DNA from: Oscillospiraceae bacterium
GTDB lineage: Bacteria > Bacillota > Clostridia > Oscillospirales > Acutalibacteraceae
NCBI GenBank assembly: GCA_902797915.1
Contig: CADBUK010000129.1
Location: 1 to 9,359, forward strand
DNA: 9,359 nucleotides
Reading direction: 5' to 3'
Made by a program: the position numbers and the translations under genes. How positions within the stretch are numbered: the stretch's first letter is position 1; each line of letters opens with the position of its first letter. Positions 6,384 to 9,359 of this stretch are shown here, piece by piece. The notes below the pieces were generated by a model. It made no database searches. It worked only from the letters and a program-made list of their open reading frames with translations, and was not told the origin of the DNA.

Positions 6384-7023
6384 TTTTGACGAAACCTTGC
6401 AGGACAGAACTCTTGCATTTGAAAAATATATGGATACCTTTATGCAAAAATTCCTCCCCGATTTACCCGAGGAGGAGGTGCAGAAAAGGCGTCAGGATAT
6501 GGTAGAAACGGGCAACGGCGGCTATGTTAACCGTGTAAACTGGTATCAGTCCCTGATTGATTTATGGGGCTGGAGTGACGCACCGCCCGCCGAGGTGCTG
6601 GCGGAGCATTATGACACGCAGTTCGGGCTTCATAACGTTATCTTTGACGGCTCGGTTCCGCTTCTTAAAGAACTTCGCAAAAGGGGCTTTATAACGGGCG
6701 TTATCACAAACGGACCTTCCGTTCTTCAGCATATGAAAATGGAACAGAGCGGGCTTATGCCTTATCTTGATATAGTTGTTGTTTCAGGCGATATTGACTG
6801 CGCTAAGCCCGACCCAGGCATTTTTACATACACTGCGGATAAGCTCGGCTTAAAGCCTGAGGAATGTATTTATGTCGGCGACCACCCGATTAACGATATT
6901 CAGGGTGCGATTGCCGCGGGTATGAAGCCTGTAAGAATGAATTTCGGCTGGTTTGAAAATCAGGATTTGAACCCCGATATTCCCACCGTTACTGACATAT
7001 ATGATGTATTAAAAATTGTTTAG
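6361..7023 (+). CDS. HAD-superfamily hydrolase (subfamily IA phosphatase, YjjG-like)
   Basis: A 220-residue HAD phosphatase. All four motifs are present: I DFDET (8-12; nucleophile Asp8, acid/base Asp10), II ITN (115-117), III Lys149 in AKPDPGIF, and IV GDHPIND (173-179) with metal-binding acidic residues. A helical cap insertion lies between motif I and II (about 15-95), the IA arrangement. Similar proteins include nucleotidases (YjjG) and general sugar/cofactor phosphatases; the substrate is not predictable. Its position after ribF raises the possibility of an FMN or riboflavin-precursor phosphatase, which is inference only. The start must be ATG 6361 because motif I begins at residue 6; an in-frame TTG at 6355 is less likely. 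It overlaps ribF by 23 nt and has no recognisable Shine-Dalgarno. Confidence 0.9.
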   Translation: MIKAVLFDFDETLQDRTLAFEKYMDTFMQKFLPDLPEEEVQKRRQDMVETGNGGYVNRVNWYQSLIDLWGWSDAPPAEVLAEHYDTQFGLHNVIFDGSVPLLKELRKRGFITGVITNGPSVLQHMKMEQSGLMPYLDIVVVSGDIDCAKPDPGIFTYTADKLGLKPEECIYVGDHPINDIQGAIAAGMKPVRMNFGWFENQDLNPDIPTVTDIYDVLKIV

Positions 7024-7039
7024 GTGATAAATTTCAGCT

Positions 7040-8347
7040 ATGATTGGCAAATTAGTTTTATTAGTTGTTTTAGTATTTCTTAACGCAGTTTTCGCCAGTG
7101 CGGAAATCGCTGTTATTTCTATGAATGACGCAAGACTGCACCAGCTCAGCGCACAGGGAAACAAAAAGGCTGTGCGCCTGTCAAAGCTCGTGGAGCAGCC
7201 GTCGCGCTTTCTTGCCACAATTCAGGTTGCCATTACCTTTGCGGGACTTTTAAGCTCTGCTTTCGCGGCGGACAGCTTTGCCGCGCCCGTTGTTGAATGG
7301 CTGCTCGGTCTGGGCGTTTCGCTCGGCAGGAAAACGCTTGGCAATATCGTAGTAATTGTAATTACAATAATTCTTGCGTATTTCAACCTTGTTTTCGGCG
7401 AGCTTGTGCCGAAGCGTATTGCTATGAAGCGCGCGGAAAAAATGGCGCTTGGAATGTCTAATATGCTTTACGGCGTTTCCGTTGTGTTCAAGCCGATTGT
7501 GTTTATACTTACCGCTTCAACAAACGTCGTTCTCCGTATTCTCGGAATTGACCCTAATGAAAGCGACGATATGGTTACCGAAGAGGAAATCCGTATGCTG
7601 CTTTCACAGGGTAACGAGCAGGGCACAATCAACGACGATGAAACCGAAATGATTCAGAACGTGTTTGATTTTAACGACACCACCGCTCAGCAAATCTGCA
7701 CTCACAGAATGGACGTCGTTTCGCTTGACGCGGCTGACGACGCTTCGGAATGGCGCAAAATCATTTATGAAAACCGCCATAGCTATTACCCGATTTATAA
7801 GGATAACAGCGAAAATATTATCGGCGTGCTTGACGCCAAGGATTATTTCCGCCTGCCGCAGAAAACAAAAACCGCAATTCTCAGCAACGCGGTTGACGAG
7901 CCTTATTTTATCCCAAGCGGAATGAAGGCAAACGTGCTGTTTAAAAAGATGAAAAGCATACGCAATTATTTTGCGGTTATAATTGATGAATACGGCGGCT
8001 TTGAGGGCATAATAACCCTTCACGATTTGATGGAAGCGCTTGTTGGCGATATGTATGACGGCGATGAGGGCGTTGTTACAAGCGATATTCAGCAGCTTGA
8101 TGAAAACACCTGGCTTATTAAGGGCAGCGCCGATATTGACGAGGTTTGCGAGCAGCTCGGAATTGAACTTGAGGATGACGAGTTTGACACCTTTAACGGC
8201 TTTGTCTGCTCAATAATTCAGCGTATTCCCGATGACAGCGAAACCTTTACCTGCGAAACGAAGGATTTAATTATTAACGTTCGTTCGGTTAAAAACCGTA
8301 TTGTTCAGTCCGCTTCCGTTTCAAAAAAGCAGAAAGAAACCGAATAA
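7040..8347 (+). CDS. CNNM/CBS/CorC-domain membrane protein (hemolysin-family, putative Mg2+/divalent cation transporter)
   Basis: A 435-residue integral membrane protein. An N-terminal CNNM (DUF21) domain has hydrophobic segments at about 2-24, 57-79, 100-124 and 138-165, with the family signatures FASAEIAVISM (18-28), PSRFLATIQVAITFAG (54-69) and GELVPKRIAM (120-129). Then comes EEEIRMLLSQGNEQGTI (181-197), which leads into a pair of CBS domains (about 215-340) containing HSYYPIY, IIGVLDAKD and IDEYGGFEGIIT. A C-terminal CorC_HlyC domain follows (about 350-427). Homologues (MpfA/YhdP, YtfL, CorC, eukaryotic CNNM) are linked to Mg2+ export or homeostasis; the CBS pair binds adenine nucleotides in some. 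The name hemolysin is historical and says nothing about toxicity. Starts 16 nt after the HAD gene; AGGTGA at 7022-7027 is a ribosome-binding site with a long 12-nt spacing. Confidence 0.93.
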   Translation: MIGKLVLLVVLVFLNAVFASAEIAVISMNDARLHQLSAQGNKKAVRLSKLVEQPSRFLATIQVAITFAGLLSSAFAADSFAAPVVEWLLGLGVSLGRKTLGNIVVIVITIILAYFNLVFGELVPKRIAMKRAEKMALGMSNMLYGVSVVFKPIVFILTASTNVVLRILGIDPNESDDMVTEEEIRMLLSQGNEQGTINDDETEMIQNVFDFNDTTAQQICTHRMDVVSLDAADDASEWRKIIYENRHSYYPIYKDNSENIIGVLDAKDYFRLPQKTKTAILSNAVDEPYFIPSGMKANVLFKKMKSIRNYFAVIIDEYGGFEGIITLHDLMEALVGDMYDGDEGVVTSDIQQLDENTWLIKGSADIDEVCEQLGIELEDDEFDTFNGFVCSIIQRIPDDSETFTCETKDLIINVRSVKNRIVQSASVSKKQKETE

Positions 8348-8354
8348 AATAATA

Positions 8355-8382
8355 TGCAGGGGAGGGCATACGTCCTCCCGCA
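8355..8382 (+). repeat. GC-rich intergenic hairpin, REP-like, between the CNNM gene and cinA
   Basis: The stem GGGAGGGC (8360-8367) pairs with GTCCTCCC (8372-8379) through eight pairs, one of them G-T, around the loop ATAC. An outer TGC/GCA pair (8355-8357 with 8380-8382) continues it after a two-base AG bulge on the 5' side. The downstream bases are A-rich (AAATAAAAAA), not T-rich, so this is not a standard intrinsic terminator on the + strand. It may be a palindromic intergenic repeat, an mRNA-stabilising or attenuating structure, or a U-tract-less terminator. Dyad symmetry is seen directly; function is inferred. Confidence 0.7.
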
Positions 8383-8404
8383 AATAAAAAAGGTAAACTT
8401 TATT

Positions 8405-8881
8405 ATGACTCTTGAAGAACAGCTTGTTGAAATTCTTATAAACAAGGGCTGGCACATCGCCTTTGCGGAGTCCTGCACGGGCGGGCTCTGTTCCGCAACT
8501 CTTGTAAATGTACCAAATGCCTCAAAGGTGCTTGACGTTTCGTTTGTAACTTACGCAAATGAGGCTAAAGTCAACTGCCTTTCCGTTAAGCCCGAAACGA
8601 TTGCCGCTTACGGCGTGGTTTCGGAGTACGTTGCTCGTGAAATGGCGCTCGGCGTTGCAAAGTCTGCGGGCAGCGAGGTAGGCGTAGGCGTTACGGGAAT
8701 TGCAGGTCCGGGCGGCGCTACGGCAGCAAAACCCGTGGGTATGGTCTGCTTCGGCTTCAGTATTAATGGCAAGGTAAAAGCCTTTACACAGCAGTTCGGC
8801 GAAATCGGCAGACAGCAGGTTCGCAACGCTTCTGTTGAATTTGTTTACCAAACATTGATTAATTTGCTAAATAATGCTTGA
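8405..8881 (+). CDS. pncC: CinA C-terminal domain protein, PncC-type nicotinamide-nucleotide amidohydrolase
   Basis: A 158-residue stand-alone CinA C-terminal domain. Characterised relatives deamidate NMN to NaMN, recycling the product of NAD-dependent DNA ligase and other NAD consumers. Motifs: AESCTGG (21-27), VTYANEAKV (48-56), the GVVSEYVAREMA segment (70-81), and VGVTGIAGPGG (94-104) followed by KPVGMV (109-114). The N-terminal MoaB-like (COG1058) half of full-length CinA is absent, as in E. coli PncC (YgaD). I chose ATG 8405, 11 nt after AAAAAGG (8387-8393), because it starts directly at the family's N-terminus. An in-frame ATG at 8354 would translate through the hairpin and lacks a ribosome-binding site. 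Separated by 57 nt from the CNNM gene, so it may share its transcript. Confidence 0.92.
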   Translation: MTLEEQLVEILINKGWHIAFAESCTGGLCSATLVNVPNASKVLDVSFVTYANEAKVNCLSVKPETIAAYGVVSEYVAREMALGVAKSAGSEVGVGVTGIAGPGGATAAKPVGMVCFGFSINGKVKAFTQQFGEIGRQQVRNASVEFVYQTLINLLNNA

Positions 8882-8889
8882 TTTTTTTT
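8853..8889 (+). terminator. Weak possible intrinsic terminator at the end of cinA
   Basis: CATTGATT (8853-8860) can pair with AATAATG (8870-8876) around a 9-nt loop, with one bulged G. A run of eight T (8882-8889) follows five bases later. The stem is entirely A-T apart from one G-C pair and overlaps the coding end, so it is weak. The T-run and the AT-rich spacer that follows are the main support for a transcript end here. Confidence 0.25.
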
Positions 8890-8916
8890 ACATTATCTTT
8901 TACAATATAATATATA
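8887..8916 (+). promoter_or_regulatory. Candidate sigma-A promoter in the AT-rich spacer
   Basis: TTTACA (8887-8892) and TATATA (8911-8916), 18 nt apart, fit a -35/-10 pair. A perfect TATAAT also occurs at 8906-8911, but with only 13 nt from the same -35. The 81-nt spacer is about 17% GC, so chance matches are likely. A promoter for the following membrane protein is nevertheless expected here, because this is the only substantial gene-free stretch. Confidence 0.35.
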
Positions 8917-8962
8917 GTATCTTTTAATTTACGTTTCATCATTAATAAGAAAGGGATTTTTG

Positions 8963-9352
8963 ATGAATAAATTATATAGACAGTATAATGACGTTAAAGA
9001 GCAGCAGCGTTGGTGGTTTATCAGTGCAATCGTTGCGCTCGTTGCTTTTGAAATATACCATAAAATGTCAATTAACGTTTTGTATACTATCACGAAGGAT
9101 GTTACACCCAAAAGCTTCGCAAGAGTAGTTGCGGAACTCGTTATTATGGGCGCTCCTTATATCGTTACGCAAATTGTATTTTTTATGAAGAATTTTCTGC
9201 TCAGGGAACTCTGCGTAAAAATGACCAGTACGGGTAACAGGGATTTGGTGGCAGAGGCTGAAAAAACCCGCCCGTTTTTAAACATCTATTGTGTTATAAG
9301 TATTGTAATGATACCTCTTTTCGTTGTAACGCTTTATCTGGTCGGCCTTTAG
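8963..9352 (+). CDS. Small three-helix membrane protein of unknown function
   Basis: A complete 129-residue protein that I do not recognise. It has a short charged N-terminus (KLYRQYNDVKEQQR, 3-16), then three hydrophobic segments at about 17-33, 53-76 and 107-129. A hydrophilic stretch at about 77-104 carries mixed charges (RELCVKM, EAEKTR). The third helix ends at the C-terminus (YLVGL). No signal-peptidase site, catalytic motif or repeat is visible. ATG 8963 is well supported by AAAGGGA (8950-8956) with 6-nt spacing; an in-frame TTG at 8960 is too close to that site. Base and codon use (GTT, GCG, CGC, GGC mixed with AT-rich segments) look like its neighbours, which argues for a native gene. 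It sits alone after an AT-rich spacer and is probably its own transcription unit or the first gene of the next one. Confidence 0.8.
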   Translation: MNKLYRQYNDVKEQQRWWFISAIVALVAFEIYHKMSINVLYTITKDVTPKSFARVVAELVIMGAPYIVTQIVFFMKNFLLRELCVKMTSTGNRDLVAEAEKTRPFLNIYCVISIVMIPLFVVTLYLVGL

Positions 9353-9359
9353 TTAGCCA

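Noticed and set aside
7604..8023. Minus-strand open frame (139 codons) opposite the CBS region of the CNNM gene.
   Set aside because: Shadow of a strongly supported + strand gene, with no family resemblance and no start signal.
8354..8404. Upstream in-frame ATG at 8354 that would add 17 residues to the CinA-type protein.
   Set aside because: No ribosome-binding site before it; the extension is a translation of the hairpin and does not match the family N-terminus. ATG 8405 has AAAAAGG upstream.
1..9359. A hidden defence, mobile or biosynthetic system in the window.
   Set aside because: Genes 1-6383 follow a universal Firmicute operon, and the rest are common housekeeping families plus one small membrane protein; no integrase, transposase, nuclease-effector or repeat array is visible.

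Overview
The window is an ordinary core-genome segment of a low-to-mid GC Gram-positive bacterium. It is most likely a member of the Clostridia (Oscillospiraceae/Ruminococcaceae-like). The grounds are the Firmicute gene order nusA-rnpM(ylxR)-ylxQ-infB-rbfA-nrnA-truB-ribF, purine-rich Shine-Dalgarno sites, and protein variants typical of clostridia. The taxonomic placement is inference from recall, not a search.

Layout: every convincing gene lies on the + strand. Bases 1-412 hold the C-terminal end of nusA. Bases 438-6383 carry the translation/RNA-processing operon: rnpM, ylxQ, infB, rbfA, nrnA, truB, ribF. Junctions are very tight, with 2-nt gaps or 11-14-nt overlaps except the 25-nt nusA-rnpM gap and the 13-nt ylxQ-infB gap. 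This points to one polycistronic message, translationally coupled in places, whose promoter lies upstream of the window. A HAD-family phosphatase (6361-7023) overlaps the end of ribF. A CNNM/CBS/CorC-type membrane protein (7040-8347) follows after 16 nt. A 57-nt spacer with a strong GC-rich hairpin separates it from a stand-alone CinA C-terminal/PncC-type amidohydrolase (8405-8881). An 81-nt, very AT-rich spacer (about 17% GC) looks like the real transcription-unit boundary. It is followed by a small, unrecognised three-helix membrane protein (8963-9352).

Functionally the operon joins transcription elongation/antitermination (NusA), ribosome and RNA housekeeping (RnpM, YlxQ, RbfA, TruB), translation initiation (IF2), nanoRNA/oligonucleotide turnover (NrnA) and flavin cofactor synthesis (RibF). 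The downstream genes look like general metabolic or repair/transport housekeeping.

I see no CRISPR array, insertion sequence, integrase, toxin-antitoxin pair, phage gene, tRNA or rRNA, and no clear candidate for a new system. The points worth a second look are mostly inside otherwise universal genes. IF2 has a proline where the P-loop Thr/Ser should be, and what looks like a tiny compensated frameshift over its conserved NVRP segment. RibF is short, with altered motifs. There is a REP-like hairpin before cinA, and the first ~20 bases of the window read like a damaged NusA segment.
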